DNA of 64,000 nt from Terrimicrobium sacchariphilum (lineage in GTDB: Bacteria > Verrucomicrobiota > Verrucomicrobiia > Chthoniobacterales > Terrimicrobiaceae), in NCBI RefSeq assembly GCF_001613545.1, contig NZ_BDCO01000002.1, positions 3,658,001 to 3,722,000 of the forward strand, in the 5' to 3' direction. Below the pieces are notes generated by a model. That model searched no databases. It was not told the origin of the DNA and saw only the letters and a program-made list of their open reading frames with translations. Positions within the stretch are counted from its first letter, which is position 1. The number at the start of each line of letters is the position of its first letter. Positions 8,416 to 16,442 of this stretch are shown here, in pieces. Made by a program: the position numbers and the translations under genes.

Positions 8416-9540
8416 GTGAAACGCGCAAAATTGATCATCGCTGCCAGCGAATCCAATGCCGACATCCTGTATGCCACCCGATTCCGCGCGCCCGATGCAT
8501 TCGTGCTGCTGGAGGCCGATGGCAGAAAAACGCTCCTCCTGAGCGACCTCGAGATCGACCGCGGCCGCCGCGACGCGAAGGTCGACGAGGTGCTTTCCTA
8601 CTCGGCACTGGAGAAGGAGATACAGGGCAAAAAGAAAATCCGCCCATCCATCGCGCAGGTCGTCGCGCGTTTCCTCAAGTCCCGTCGCATCACCCGCGTC
8701 GAGGTGCCGGCTGACTTTCCCCATCTCATCGCAACCAATCTTCAAAAGGAGGGCATCAAGACCGTTCCGGCCTCGTCGACGCTCTGGCCGGAGCGCGTCA
8801 TCAAGACGCCCGACGAAATCAAGGCTCTCACCGCGGCCAATCGTATCGCCGAGGCGGGACTCGCGCGTGCCGAGGAAATCCTCAAGGCCTCGGAAATCCG
8901 CAAAGATCACAAGCTCCTCTGGGGCGGAAAAGTCCTTACCTCCGAAATCCTGCGCACCGAGATGGAGATCGCCGTCATTCGCGCCGGAGGCGAGGCTCGG
9001 GGCGATACCATCGTGGCCTGCGGCGACGCGGCCTGCGACCCGCACGAGCGCGGGCATGGCCCGTTGCTCGCCCATCAGCTCATCATTCTGGACATCTTTC
9101 CGCGGGCCGCTGGATCAGGATACTATGGCGACATCACCCGCACTGTCTTGCGCGGCCGGGCCAGCGATGCTCAGCTCAGGATCTGGGAAACCTGCCTCGC
9201 CGCGCAGAAGTTCGCGCTCAAGGCCATCCGCCCCGGCGTCGCAGGCATTGAGATTCATAACGGCATCAAGACCTACTTCGCCGAGCAGGGCTACCCGACT
9301 GAGGTTCGCGACGGGCGCTGGCATGGTTTTTTCCACGGCACCGGCCACGGCCTGGGCTTGGAAATCCACGAGGAGCCGCGCTTCGCCGCCGCCACCTTCC
9401 AGCCCGGACAGGTCTTCACCGTGGAGCCCGGCATTTACTGGCCCGGCATCGGCGGCGTCCGCCACGAGGACGTGGTCGTCGTCACAGAAACCGGCTGCAA
9501 GCTCCTGACGAAATACCCGAAACCGTTCGAGATTGCGTAG
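8416..9540 (+). CDS. M24 family Xaa-Pro aminopeptidase-like metallopeptidase
   Basis: 374 residues from the GTG at 8416; the open frame runs further up but is then opposite prmA. An N-terminal creatinase-like domain (about 1-140) is followed by the pita-bread catalytic domain. All five dimetal ligands are visible: D226 (ILDIFPR), D239 (YGDITRT), H311 (HGTGHGLG), E337 (FTVEPG) and E351 (RHEDVV). Removes N-terminal residues before proline or cleaves X-Pro dipeptides; the sequence does not decide which. Cytoplasmic, no signal peptide. Confidence 0.92.
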   Translation: MKRAKLIIAASESNADILYATRFRAPDAFVLLEADGRKTLLLSDLEIDRGRRDAKVDEVLSYSALEKEIQGKKKIRPSIAQVVARFLKSRRITRVEVPADFPHLIATNLQKEGIKTVPASSTLWPERVIKTPDEIKALTAANRIAEAGLARAEEILKASEIRKDHKLLWGGKVLTSEILRTEMEIAVIRAGGEARGDTIVACGDAACDPHERGHGPLLAHQLIILDIFPRAAGSGYYGDITRTVLRGRASDAQLRIWETCLAAQKFALKAIRPGVAGIEIHNGIKTYFAEQGYPTEVRDGRWHGFFHGTGHGLGLEIHEEPRFAAATFQPGQVFTVEPGIYWPGIGGVRHEDVVVVTETGCKLLTKYPKPFEIA

Positions 9541-9661
9541 TCACGCCATCGGCCAAAGCCATTGAAGCCTGCCCCCGATCCGCCCATTGGGGAGCGACGG
9601 ATTTGATGAACGTCCGGTTTCGGTTGATTGTCTGAAGAACCGAGATAACTTTCCGACCGCT

Positions 9662-10354
9662 ATGATACTCTGGATATTACTTATTGGTGTACCGATCCTG
9701 CTCGGCCTCTGGGCTCAGATGCGGGTCAAAGGCGCATTCAATCGTTGGAGCCAGGTAGCCGCCTCGTCGGGCGTTACCGGCGCCCAGGCGGCGCGGGAAA
9801 TCCTGCGCGCGGCCAACATCAACGATGTCGAAGTCCTCGAGATCAACGACATGCTCGGTGATCACTATGACCCGACGCACAAGCGCCTTTGCCTGTCCAC
9901 GGACGTGTACAATACCCCGTCAGTCGCCGCCCTCGGCATCGCCGCCCACGAATGCGGTCACGCCATCCAGGACGCGAAACGTTACGCCCCGCTCCATTGG
10001 CGTATGGCCATCGTGCCGCTCACCATGGTGGTTTCAAACATCCTGCCTATCATCATCCTGGCAGGTCTGTTTGTCCCCGCCCTCGGCATGAAGGTCATCA
10101 TGATCGCTGCGGTCTGCTATGCGGTGCTCGCACTCTTCCAGCTCATCACCCTGCCGGTGGAGTTTGACGCTTCGCGCCGAGCCAAGGTGATCCTGCAGCA
10201 AATGGGCATGATCAGCCCCGGCACGGAGGCCGGGGGTGTCAACAAAGTGCTCGATGCCGCCGCGCTCACCTATGTCGCTGCGTTCGTCGCGGTACTCGGC
10301 CAGCTTCTGTATTACGTCCTCATCCTGACCGGCAACCGTGGCGAGGAACGCTAA
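9662..10354 (+). CDS. YugP-type membrane zinc metallopeptidase
   Basis: 230 residues from ATG 9662, where a hydrophobic helix (MILWILLIGVPILLGLW) begins; an upstream in-frame ATG at 9587 would add 25 unlikely residues. The active site is HECGH (H96, E97, H100) in AALGIAAHECGHAIQ. Further membrane helices follow (about 120-165 and 205-225). This is the layout of the PF04298 family, integral membrane zinc peptidases whose substrates are mostly unknown. Its last 17 bases overlap the start of thiD, which suggests coupled translation although the functions look unrelated. Confidence 0.88.
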   Translation: MILWILLIGVPILLGLWAQMRVKGAFNRWSQVAASSGVTGAQAAREILRAANINDVEVLEINDMLGDHYDPTHKRLCLSTDVYNTPSVAALGIAAHECGHAIQDAKRYAPLHWRMAIVPLTMVVSNILPIIILAGLFVPALGMKVIMIAAVCYAVLALFQLITLPVEFDASRRAKVILQQMGMISPGTEAGGVNKVLDAAALTYVAAFVAVLGQLLYYVLILTGNRGEER

Positions 10355-11135
10355 AAGCGCCACGCCGGTCGCCCTGACCATCGCCGGTTCCGACAACAGC
10401 GCCGGAGCCGGCATTCAGGCCGATCTCAAGTCGTTCTCCCACTTCGGCGTCTATGGCCTTACCGCCATCACCTGCGTGGTGGCGGAGATCCCGGGCAAAG
10501 TCACAGCGATCCAGCCAATCAAACCCGAGATCGTCGGCGAGCAGATCGCCCTGAGCCTGGAGGCGTTCCCGGTCGGCGCAGTCAAGACAGGCATGCTTTA
10601 CTCGACGGCCATCATTGAGGAGGTGGCCTCGAATCTCGATCTTTACGAGGGCGAAATCGTCGTCGACCCGGTCATGGTCGCAACGAGCGGCGATCCGCTG
10701 CTGAAGAAATCGGCTATCGCCGCCTACGAATCGCTCCTCCTGGGTCGTGCCACCTTGGTCACCCCAAACCTCGACGAACTCGCCATGCTCTCCGGACGCG
10801 AGACCAATTCGCTCGACAAAATGAAGGATGCTGGCCGTGCGCTAGTCGAACGCTACGGCACCGCCTTTCTCTTGAAAGGCGGCCACCTGCGCGGACGCAC
10901 CGCCATCGACTTCCTCGCCACGGAGGACGGATTCGAGGAATTCGCCGCACCCTTCGTACCCAACGTAGAAACCCACGGCACCGGCTGTACATATTCCTCC
11001 GCCATCGCCGCCAACCTGGCCAAAGGCCTCTCGCTTTCCAAAGCGGTCGCTGCAGCCAAGGAATACATCACCGCAGCCATCCGCCAGTCCCACCGCTGGG
11101 ACGGCGTGACCGCGCTACGGCATTTTCCAAGGTAG
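10338..11135 (+). CDS. thiD: Hydroxymethylpyrimidine/phosphomethylpyrimidine kinase
   Basis: 265 residues from GTG 10338, inside the end of the preceding gene. Ribokinase-fold enzyme phosphorylating HMP and HMP-P for thiamine synthesis. Visible signatures: TIAGSDNSAGAGIQADLK at the N-terminus (substrate loop), DPVMVATSGDPLL, TPNLDELAMLSG, LLKGGHL and the C-terminal anion-hole/catalytic stretch THGTGCTYSSAIAA with its Asp replaced by Thr-Tyr context as in ThiD. No other thiamine gene is nearby. A small CCCTCC-AAT-GGAGGG hairpin at 11153-11167 follows, without a T run. Confidence 0.93.
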   Translation: MARNAKSATPVALTIAGSDNSAGAGIQADLKSFSHFGVYGLTAITCVVAEIPGKVTAIQPIKPEIVGEQIALSLEAFPVGAVKTGMLYSTAIIEEVASNLDLYEGEIVVDPVMVATSGDPLLKKSAIAAYESLLLGRATLVTPNLDELAMLSGRETNSLDKMKDAGRALVERYGTAFLLKGGHLRGRTAIDFLATEDGFEEFAAPFVPNVETHGTGCTYSSAIAANLAKGLSLSKAVAAAKEYITAAIRQSHRWDGVTALRHFPR

Positions 11136-11233
11136 CCACTTCGCGCTTGCAGCCCTCCAATGGAGGGACTGTGACGATTTCACCTACACCAGGGGAAGGT
11201 GGACGAGAGCCCACCCGGCGGGGACTCGATGTC

Positions 11234-12427
11234 CTACCCCTTGTAGAACGTCGCGATCGCGTCGACGACTTCCTTGATCTCCTCGGGGCGAAGCTCCGCG
11301 AAAATCGGCAGGGCGATCGTCTCGCGCGCCGCCGCCTCGGCATGAGGCAGACTGCCTTCCTGGTAGCCGAGGTAGGCAAAGCACTCCTGAAGATGCAGTG
11401 GGACGGGGTAATATACCGCGCAGCCGATCTTGTTTGCCTGGAGATGAGCCATCAGTTCGTCGCGGCGATGAGCGCGCAGGACGTACTGGTGATAGATGTG
11501 GTGATTCTCCACCGCGCGGCCATACCATGGCTCGGCCGGCAGTGTGACAAAGTCGAGCAGCCCGGCGGCGGTGAAGCCATCCCGGTAGTCGGTCGCATTG
11601 CCGCGACGCTCGGAGTTCCACTCATGCACGAGCGGCATCTTGGCCAGCAGGACGGCGGCCTGGAGGGCGTCGAGACGGAAATTGCCTCCCACCACGCGGT
11701 GGTAGTACCGCTGCTCCATGCCGTGATTGCGCACGAGGCGGAGCTTGTTGGCGAAATCTGCGTCCTTGCAGACACTGATGCCAGCGTCTCCGGCGGCACC
11801 GAGGTTCTTCGTCGGGAAAAAGCTGAAGTAGGCGGAATCGCCAATGGCACCTGCTCGTGACATCTCGCCAGTGGCCCAGGAGCGAAACTCCGCTCCTACG
11901 GCCTGCGCCGCGTCCTCGACGATCGGGACCGAGTATTTTTCGCTCAGGTTTTGCAGCGCGTCCGCCGCCACACAGACGCCGAAAAGATGCACCGGGATGA
12001 TAGCCCGAATGCGTGCGCCTTTATCAGTGAGAAGGTATCCTTCGTCGTCCCGCTGGCGGGACTCCAGGTACTGCTCAAGGAGCGTGAGGTCGATGAGATA
12101 CGTCGCGGGGTCGATGTCGATGAACACCGTCTCCGCGCCTACGCGATGAATGCAGCCAGCCGTGGCAAAGAAGGTGTACGGGGTCGTGATGACCGCGTCT
12201 CCCTCTCCGATGCCCATTGCCATGAGGATGGCGAGTTGGGCATCCGTGCCGGACGACATGCCCACGGCATGCGGCACACCGATCAACTCGGCAAAGCTGT
12301 TTTCGAAATCCTCGACCGTCTTGCCGAGGATGAACTGCTGCGAGGCAAAAACTGCAGCGACTCCGTCAGCGACGGCGGTACGGACCCGCTCGTGCTGGCG
12401 CGGAAGATCAAGAAGGGGCACGCCCAC
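11234..12427 (-). CDS. DegT/DnrJ/EryC1/StrS family PLP aminotransferase
   Basis: 397 residues from GTG 12427. The family makes amino sugars from nucleotide-linked keto sugars. The PLP-binding lysine is K207 in SFFPTKNLGAAGDAG; other marks are MSSGTDAQLAILMAMG, VHLFGVCVAAD, VEDAAQAVGA and the C-terminal CAVYYPVPLHLQ. Closest in feel to the WecE/ArnB/PglE-like group, but the sugar cannot be fixed. It starts eight bases after the pal stop, so it is probably cotranscribed with pal, an odd pairing. It may feed the polysaccharide genes 35 kb away (inference). Confidence 0.92.
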   Translation of the reverse strand: MGVPLLDLPRQHERVRTAVADGVAAVFASQQFILGKTVEDFENSFAELIGVPHAVGMSSGTDAQLAILMAMGIGEGDAVITTPYTFFATAGCIHRVGAETVFIDIDPATYLIDLTLLEQYLESRQRDDEGYLLTDKGARIRAIIPVHLFGVCVAADALQNLSEKYSVPIVEDAAQAVGAEFRSWATGEMSRAGAIGDSAYFSFFPTKNLGAAGDAGISVCKDADFANKLRLVRNHGMEQRYYHRVVGGNFRLDALQAAVLLAKMPLVHEWNSERRGNATDYRDGFTAAGLLDFVTLPAEPWYGRAVENHHIYHQYVLRAHRRDELMAHLQANKIGCAVYYPVPLHLQECFAYLGYQEGSLPHAEAAARETIALPIFAELRPEEIKEVVDAIATFYKG

Positions 12428-12435
12428 GGCGCGCC

Positions 12436-12936
12436 TTACTTGACGACGCCGAACTCGGCGCGACGATTAAGAGCCCAGGCGGATTCGCCACTGCCGGGAT
12501 CGGCTGGCATTTCTTCTCCGAAACTGACGGTCTGGATCTTCGATCCGCTCACGCCCATCGAAATGAGAGCATCGCGCACGGCCCCGGCGCGTTTCTCACC
12601 AAGACCGCGGTTGTATTCCTCCGTACCACGCTCGTCGGTGAAACCGGCAATGATGAGAGTCTTGTTGATGCTCTTCATCGCGGTTGCCACCTTCTCAAGC
12701 TTGATCAGCTCGGAATCGGAGACCGAGAAGCTGTCGTAACCGAAGTAAACCGGAGCGAACTGGCCGCGCTGGACATTACTGCCGAAGAAATTCGAGCCCT
12801 CGATGCGGTCCGGCAGCGGAGTGCCCGTCACATAATCGCCATCAACACCGGCGAACTGATTGTTTTCCTTCTTTTTGCAGGAGTCGAAGCTCAGCACGAG
12901 CGCAAGTGCGGCAGCTACGGTTAACAGCTTTTTCAT
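12436..12936 (-). CDS. pal: Pal-like OmpA-domain peptidoglycan-associated lipoprotein
   Basis: 166 residues from ATG 12936, where a lipoprotein-type signal begins (MKKLLTVAAALALVLSFDSC); Asp before the -1 Ser is unusual for a lipobox. The C-terminal half is an OmpA-like peptidoglycan-binding domain: PVYFGYDSF, LIIAGFTDERGTEEYNRGLG and ALNRRAEFGV. Pal links outer membrane to cell wall and works with the Tol system, none of which is nearby. Lies 98 bases after recA behind a strong hairpin. Confidence 0.88.
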   Translation of the reverse strand: MKKLLTVAAALALVLSFDSCKKKENNQFAGVDGDYVTGTPLPDRIEGSNFFGSNVQRGQFAPVYFGYDSFSVSDSELIKLEKVATAMKSINKTLIIAGFTDERGTEEYNRGLGEKRAGAVRDALISMGVSGSKIQTVSFGEEMPADPGSGESAWALNRRAEFGVVK

Positions 12937-12977
12937 TGTGGTAATCGGAATAGGGATTTTGACGGAAAAGATCAATG

Positions 12978-13019
12978 CGCGACTGCACGGGGTGACCACC
13001 TGGCCGCCCGTGCGTCGCG
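12978..13019 (-). terminator. Strong hairpin between recA and pal
   Basis: A stem of about 13 bp with one bulged T: left arm 12978-12991, right arm 13007-13019 (CGCACGGG core), with a 15-base loop. Read on the - strand it follows recA and is trailed by only a weak T stretch (GATCTTTTCC). It could be a recA terminator, an mRNA-stabilising hairpin or a partial terminator before pal. Confidence 0.5.
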
Positions 13020-13034
13020 ACGATGTAAGGAAGC

Positions 13035-14075
13035 TTACTTCTTGTCTTTGTCCAGCGCTTCGCGCACCTCAGCTTCGATTTTAGCGTAAAGCTCGGGGTC
13101 ATTCTTGAGCGCCTCCTTGGCGGCATCGCGTCCCTGCGCAAGCTGTGTGCCCTTGTAGCTGAGCCAGGAACCACGTTTCTCGAGGACATTTTTCTCGATG
13201 GCGAGATCGAGAAGCGAGCCGGTGCTCGAGATGCCCTCGTTGTACATGATATCAAACTCCGCCTCGGCAAACGGCGGAGCCACCTTGTTCTTCACCACCT
13301 TCACCTTCGTGCGGTTGCCCGTCACGGTGCCGTCGCTGGTCTTGATCGCGCCGATGCGGCGGATGTCGATGCGAACGCTGGAATAAAACTTGAGCGCCTT
13401 ACCGCCCGGCGTCGTCTCGGGGTTGCCAAACATCACGCCGATTTTTTCGCGGATCTGGTTCGTGAACACGCAGACCGTCTGGGCTTTGGAGATAAAGGCC
13501 GTGAGCTTGCGCAGGGCATTGCTCATCAAGCGCGCCTGAGCACCGACGACGGCGTCGCCGATCTCGCCTTCCAGTTCCGATTTTGTCACCAGTGCGGCGA
13601 CGGAGTCGAGGACGATAACGTCGAGCGCATTGGAACGCACGAGCGTTTCACAGATGCGGAGAGCCTCTTCACCCGAGCTCGGCTGGGAAACGAGGAGATC
13701 GTCGAGGTTCACGCCTAGCTTGCGGGCATAGGACGGGTCGAGCGCGTGCTCGACGTCGATGAAGCCGGCCAGGCCGCCGCGCTTCTGCGCCTGGGCGATG
13801 GCGGTGAGAGTCAGAGTCGTTTTGCCAGAGCTTTCCGGTCCGTAGATTTCCACGATTCGGCCACGCGGAAAGCCTCCCACGCCGAGGGCGCGGTCGATCA
13901 AAATGTTTCCGGTGGGAATGACCTCCACCGCAGAGGTGCTGGCATCCCCGAGGCGACGGATCGCCTCGCTGCCGTAATCTTTTTCAATCTGCTGGATGGC
14001 AAGCTCCAGGTTTTTGTTGCGCAGCGCTGCGGCTTTGTCATCAGTCGGAGAGGAGACGTCGTCGGTCTTGGCCAT
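13035..14075 (-). CDS. recA: Recombinase A
   Basis: 346 residues from ATG 14075 (MAKTDD...), chosen over an in-frame TTG at 14114 that falls in the promoter region. RecA binds single-stranded DNA with ATP, drives strand exchange and activates LexA self-cleavage. Walker A GPESSGKT near residue 80, VLDSVAALV (Walker B), the [12 protein letters not shown] loop and the [28 protein letters not shown] stretch split across loop L2 are all intact. C-terminus is acidic/basic (ALDKDKK). Followed by pal and an aminotransferase; preceded by the rpsD terminator. Confidence 0.98.
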   Translation of the reverse strand: MAKTDDVSSPTDDKAAALRNKNLELAIQQIEKDYGSEAIRRLGDASTSAVEVIPTGNILIDRALGVGGFPRGRIVEIYGPESSGKTTLTLTAIAQAQKRGGLAGFIDVEHALDPSYARKLGVNLDDLLVSQPSSGEEALRICETLVRSNALDVIVLDSVAALVTKSELEGEIGDAVVGAQARLMSNALRKLTAFISKAQTVCVFTNQIREKIGVMFGNPETTPGGKALKFYSSVRIDIRRIGAIKTSDGTVTGNRTKVKVVKNKVAPPFAEAEFDIMYNEGISSTGSLLDLAIEKNVLEKRGSWLSYKGTQLAQGRDAAKEALKNDPELYAKIEAEVREALDKDKK

Positions 14076-14086
14076 AGTGTCGCCCG

Positions 14087-14114
14087 ACTTTATCGGGATA
14101 TTTCCCGATATCAA
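14087..14114 (-). promoter_or_regulatory. Candidate recA promoter with overlapping palindromic operator
   Basis: A perfect 8-bp inverted repeat TATCGGGA-N4-TCCCGATA occupies 14091-14110, just upstream of recA. On the - strand it fills the 16-base space between a possible -35 TTGATA (14109-14114) and -10 TAAAGT (14087-14092). That is where an SOS repressor would sit. It does not match the CTGT-N8-ACAG or GAAC-N4-GTTC boxes. A start from this promoter would leave almost no leader, so the -10/-35 assignment is tentative. Confidence 0.45.
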
Positions 14115-14153
14115 GCTCCCATCCCGGAAAAATCCTTATGGCATCACTTTCCA

Positions 14154-14177
14154 CATTCAGCCCCTTTTCGCTGAATG
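14154..14177. repeat. Spaced palindrome CATTCAGC-N8-GCTGAATG upstream of recA
   Basis: Perfect 8-bp arms (14154-14161 and 14170-14177) with an 8-base pyrimidine-rich spacer, about 80 bases before the recA start. Could be a second regulator site or a hairpin; no T run follows, so it is not a terminator. Confidence 0.4.
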
Positions 14178-14253
14178 ATGATTCCGGGGTTTCAGGTACG
14201 ATCAAGAACCCTGCCTGGAGTCGCGTAAAGCTTCCCGGGTTCGCAAGAATACA

Positions 14254-14283
14254 AAAAAGCCCGCTGTTGCCAGCGGGCTTTTT
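14254..14283. terminator. Terminator of the ribosomal cluster, after rpsD
   Basis: AAAAAGCCCGCTG (14254-14266) and CAGCGGGCTTTTT (14271-14283) form a 13-bp stem with loop TTGC, with A/T runs on both sides. It lies 30 bases after the rpsD stop and separates the ribosomal cluster from recA. Confidence 0.92.
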
Positions 14284-14300
14284 CAAAGGAGAGGACTTTG

Positions 14301-14324
14301 ACTCCGCTAGAAACTAGCGGGAGT
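14301..14324 (-). repeat. Inverted repeat across the rpsD stop codon
   Basis: ACTCCGCTAG (14301-14310) and CTAGCGGGAGT (14314-14324) pair with one bulge and a loop of AAA; the rpsD TAG (14314-14316) lies in the stem. It may be part of the 3' end structure of the mRNA. Confidence 0.35.
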
Positions 14325-14925
14325 AAAGTTCGACAACGAGCTGCTCGTTGACGATCGGATTGATGTCGTCGCGGGTCGGGATGCGAACGACCGTGCCGAC
14401 GAGAGCGTCCTTGTCGACCTGGAGCCAGTCCGGAGTCGCGTGAGCGGAGGTCTGGTCGATAGCCTTGACGGCGAGGCGCTTGGAGCGCTCGGCCGGCTTC
14501 ACAGCCACCTTGTCACCCGGCTTGACGTTCATCGACGAAGCATTGGTCTTGCGGCCGTTGACGGTCACGTGCCCATGCGAAACGAGCTGACGCGCTGCGC
14601 GGAGTGTCTTGGCAAAGCCGAGCTTCTGCACCACGTTATCGAGGCGGGTCTCGAGGAGCTGGAGCAGGATCTCACCGGTGACGCCGCGCTTGCTGGAAGC
14701 CAGCGCGAAGTAACGGCGGAACTGGCGCTCGAGTACGCCGTACTGGAAGCGGAGCTTCTGCTTCTCGGCGAGAGCGAGTGCGTAGTCGGAGAGCTTGCGA
14801 CGCGAGCCCTTGGGGCCATGCTGTCCCGGCGGGTAGCTCTTGCGTTCAAATGCCTTCGGAGAACCGTGGATGAGCGTGCCGTAGCGGCGGCTGACCTTGG
14901 TCTTGGGTCCTGTATAACGAGCCAT
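14314..14925 (-). CDS. rpsD: 30S ribosomal protein S4
   Basis: 203 residues. Primary 16S rRNA-binding protein at the body of the small subunit. MARYTGPKTKVSRRYG at the start and the S4 RNA-binding domain ETRLDNVVQKLGFAKTLRAARQLVSHGHVTVNG in the middle are clear. No Cys4 zinc site, so it is the zinc-free type. It is the last gene of the cluster; rpoA and rplQ, which usually follow, are missing here and a terminator comes instead. Confidence 0.98.
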   Translation of the reverse strand: MARYTGPKTKVSRRYGTLIHGSPKAFERKSYPPGQHGPKGSRRKLSDYALALAEKQKLRFQYGVLERQFRRYFALASSKRGVTGEILLQLLETRLDNVVQKLGFAKTLRAARQLVSHGHVTVNGRKTNASSMNVKPGDKVAVKPAERSKRLAVKAIDQTSAHATPDWLQVDKDALVGTVVRIPTRDDINPIVNEQLVVELYSR

Positions 14926-14948
14926 AACTTTCCTTTCCTAAAATCTGA

Positions 14949-15638
14949 TCAGACGCGACGCTGTTTCGGCGGGCGGCAACCGTTGTGAGGCACCGGGGTC
15001 ACGTCACGGATGACAGTGATCTCGAGGCCGATGGCCTGCATGGCGCGGACGGCGGATTCACGACCGGCACCGGGGCCCTTGACGCGGACTTCCACTTCCT
15101 TGAGGCCGTGTCCCATCGCCTGCTTGCAGGCGTCCTGGGCGACCATCTGGGCGGCGTAGGCCGTGCTCTTGCGGGAGCCCTTGAAGCCACACTTGCCAGC
15201 GCTGGACCAGCCGATGACACCGCCACGGAGGTCCGTGATGCTGACGATCGTGTTGTTAAAGCTGGCCTGCACATGGGCGATGCCCTGGGTGACGTTCTTG
15301 CTTCCCTTGGCCTTGACGACCTTGATCGGCTCGATCGTGTCGTCGAGAGAGAGGCTCACGCTGACGGGAGCGGCGGCTTCCTTCTTCTCCTCCTTCTTGG
15401 CCTTCTTGGAAGCTTTGGGCTTGGCTTCCTTAGGGGCTGCAGCAGCGGGTGCGGCAGCCGGAGCCTCGGCGCCAGCGGCGGGCGCGACGGCTTCAGCAGG
15501 AGCAGCGGCCTCAACAGGCGCGGCGGCTTCCGTGGCGGGAGTTTCTTTTTTCTTGGGGGCCGCCTTCGGCTTCTTCTCGGCGGCGGGCTTTGCGTCTCCT
15601 TCAGGAGCCGCAGGCGTAGGGTTCAATTCGTCAGCCAT
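14949..15638 (-). CDS. rpsK: 30S ribosomal protein S11 with a long N-terminal Ala/Lys/Pro extension
   Basis: 229 residues against about 125-130 for normal S11. The S11 core runs from about residue 111 ([20 protein letters not shown]) to the end ([13 protein letters not shown]). Residues 1-108 are low-complexity: Ala/Pro-rich with Lys clusters and some Glu. The ATG at 15638 lies 11 bases after rpsM and no convincing start is seen close to the core, so the extension is probably translated. S11 sits at the platform of the 30S subunit near the mRNA exit. Confidence 0.95.
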   Translation of the reverse strand: MADELNPTPAAPEGDAKPAAEKKPKAAPKKKETPATEAAAPVEAAAPAEAVAPAAGAEAPAAAPAAAAPKEAKPKASKKAKKEEKKEAAAPVSVSLSLDDTIEPIKVVKAKGSKNVTQGIAHVQASFNNTIVSITDLRGGVIGWSSAGKCGFKGSRKSTAYAAQMVAQDACKQAMGHGLKEVEVRVKGPGAGRESAVRAMQAIGLEITVIRDVTPVPHNGCRPPKQRRV

Positions 15639-15649
15639 GGTTCAATCAA

Positions 15650-16045
15650 TTACACTTTGCCGGCTTTGGCGTTCGGGTTGCGCTGCACGCCAACGGTCCG
15701 ACGCGGTCCCTTGCGGGTGCGGGCGTTGGTGGACGTGCGCTGTCCGCGGACAGGCAATCCACGCCGGTGGCGGATGCCGCGGTAGCAGTTAATGGCCTGG
15801 AGGCGCTTCAGATTGCTCTGCACCTCGCGGCGGAGATCGCCTTCGATCACGATCTTCAGCGAGTTGATCGCGTGGATGATCGCATTGAGCTGTTCAGGCG
15901 AAAGGTCTTTGGCGCGGGTGTTGGGATCGATGTTGGCGGTCTCCAACACACGCTTCGTGTTGCTCGGGCCGATGCCGTAGATGTACGGCAGCGAGGCCTC
16001 GATGCGTTTGTCACCGGGAATTTCTACTCCAAGAAGGCGGGGCAT
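15650..16045 (-). CDS. rpsM: 30S ribosomal protein S13
   Basis: 131 residues, normal length. Located in the head of the 30S subunit, contacting the P-site tRNA and the large subunit. Starts [19 protein letters not shown] and has the typical [13 protein letters not shown] helix-turn motif and the basic tail [19 protein letters not shown]. Separated from rpmJ by 41 bases, the widest gap in this half of the cluster. Confidence 0.98.
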   Translation of the reverse strand: MPRLLGVEIPGDKRIEASLPYIYGIGPSNTKRVLETANIDPNTRAKDLSPEQLNAIIHAINSLKIVIEGDLRREVQSNLKRLQAINCYRGIRHRRGLPVRGQRTSTNARTRKGPRRTVGVQRNPNAKAGKV

Positions 16046-16086
16046 ACTATTAGGTCGGTTAAGAGTTTGTACTTCAGGTCAGGCAA

Positions 16087-16200
16087 TTAGCCCTGCTTCT
16101 GCTTGTGGCGCGGATTCTTGCAGATCACGCGCACGACATTCTTACGGCGCACGATCTTGCAGCTTTCACACTGACGTTTAACGGAGGCTCGAACTTTCAT
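16087..16200 (-). CDS. rpmJ: 50S ribosomal protein L36
   Basis: 37 residues: starts [20 protein letters not shown] and ends NPRHKQKQG. The zinc ligands C11, C14, C27 and H32 of the CxxC-type L36 are all present. Its ATG overlaps the infA stop as ATGA, so translation is coupled. This is the zinc-binding form; no second, Cys-free copy is in the window. Confidence 0.97.
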   Translation of the reverse strand: MKVRASVKRQCESCKIVRRKNVVRVICKNPRHKQKQG

Positions 16201-16442
16201 TTTGCAGTTTGTGGTTTGGGCGTATCTTTATGCCGGAATGTTATGCGGCCTTTGGTGAGATCGTATGGGGACATCTCCACCATGACTCTGTCACCAGGAA
16301 GAATGCGAATGAAGTGCAGCCGCATCTTTCCGGAAATGTGTGCAAGTACGCGGTGCCCATTCGACAGTTCGACTCGGAACATGGTATTGGGCAGCAACTC
16401 GACGACCTTCCCTTCTACTTCAATAGCGTCTTTCTTGGCCAT
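16197..16442 (-). CDS. infA: Translation initiation factor IF-1
   Basis: 81 residues with the S1/OB fold: [53 protein letters not shown]. Binds the 30S A site during initiation. It overlaps map by 28 bases and rpmJ by 4. A second IF-1 gene with related sequence lies at 33392-33643. Confidence 0.97.
   Translation of the reverse strand: MAKKDAIEVEGKVVELLPNTMFRVELSNGHRVLAHISGKMRLHFIRILPGDRVMVEMSPYDLTKGRITFRHKDTPKPQTAK

Noticed and set aside
11153-11167. CCCTCC-AAT-GGAGGG hairpin after thiD as a terminator
   Set aside because: Short stem with no T run on either side; left as a minor structure only.
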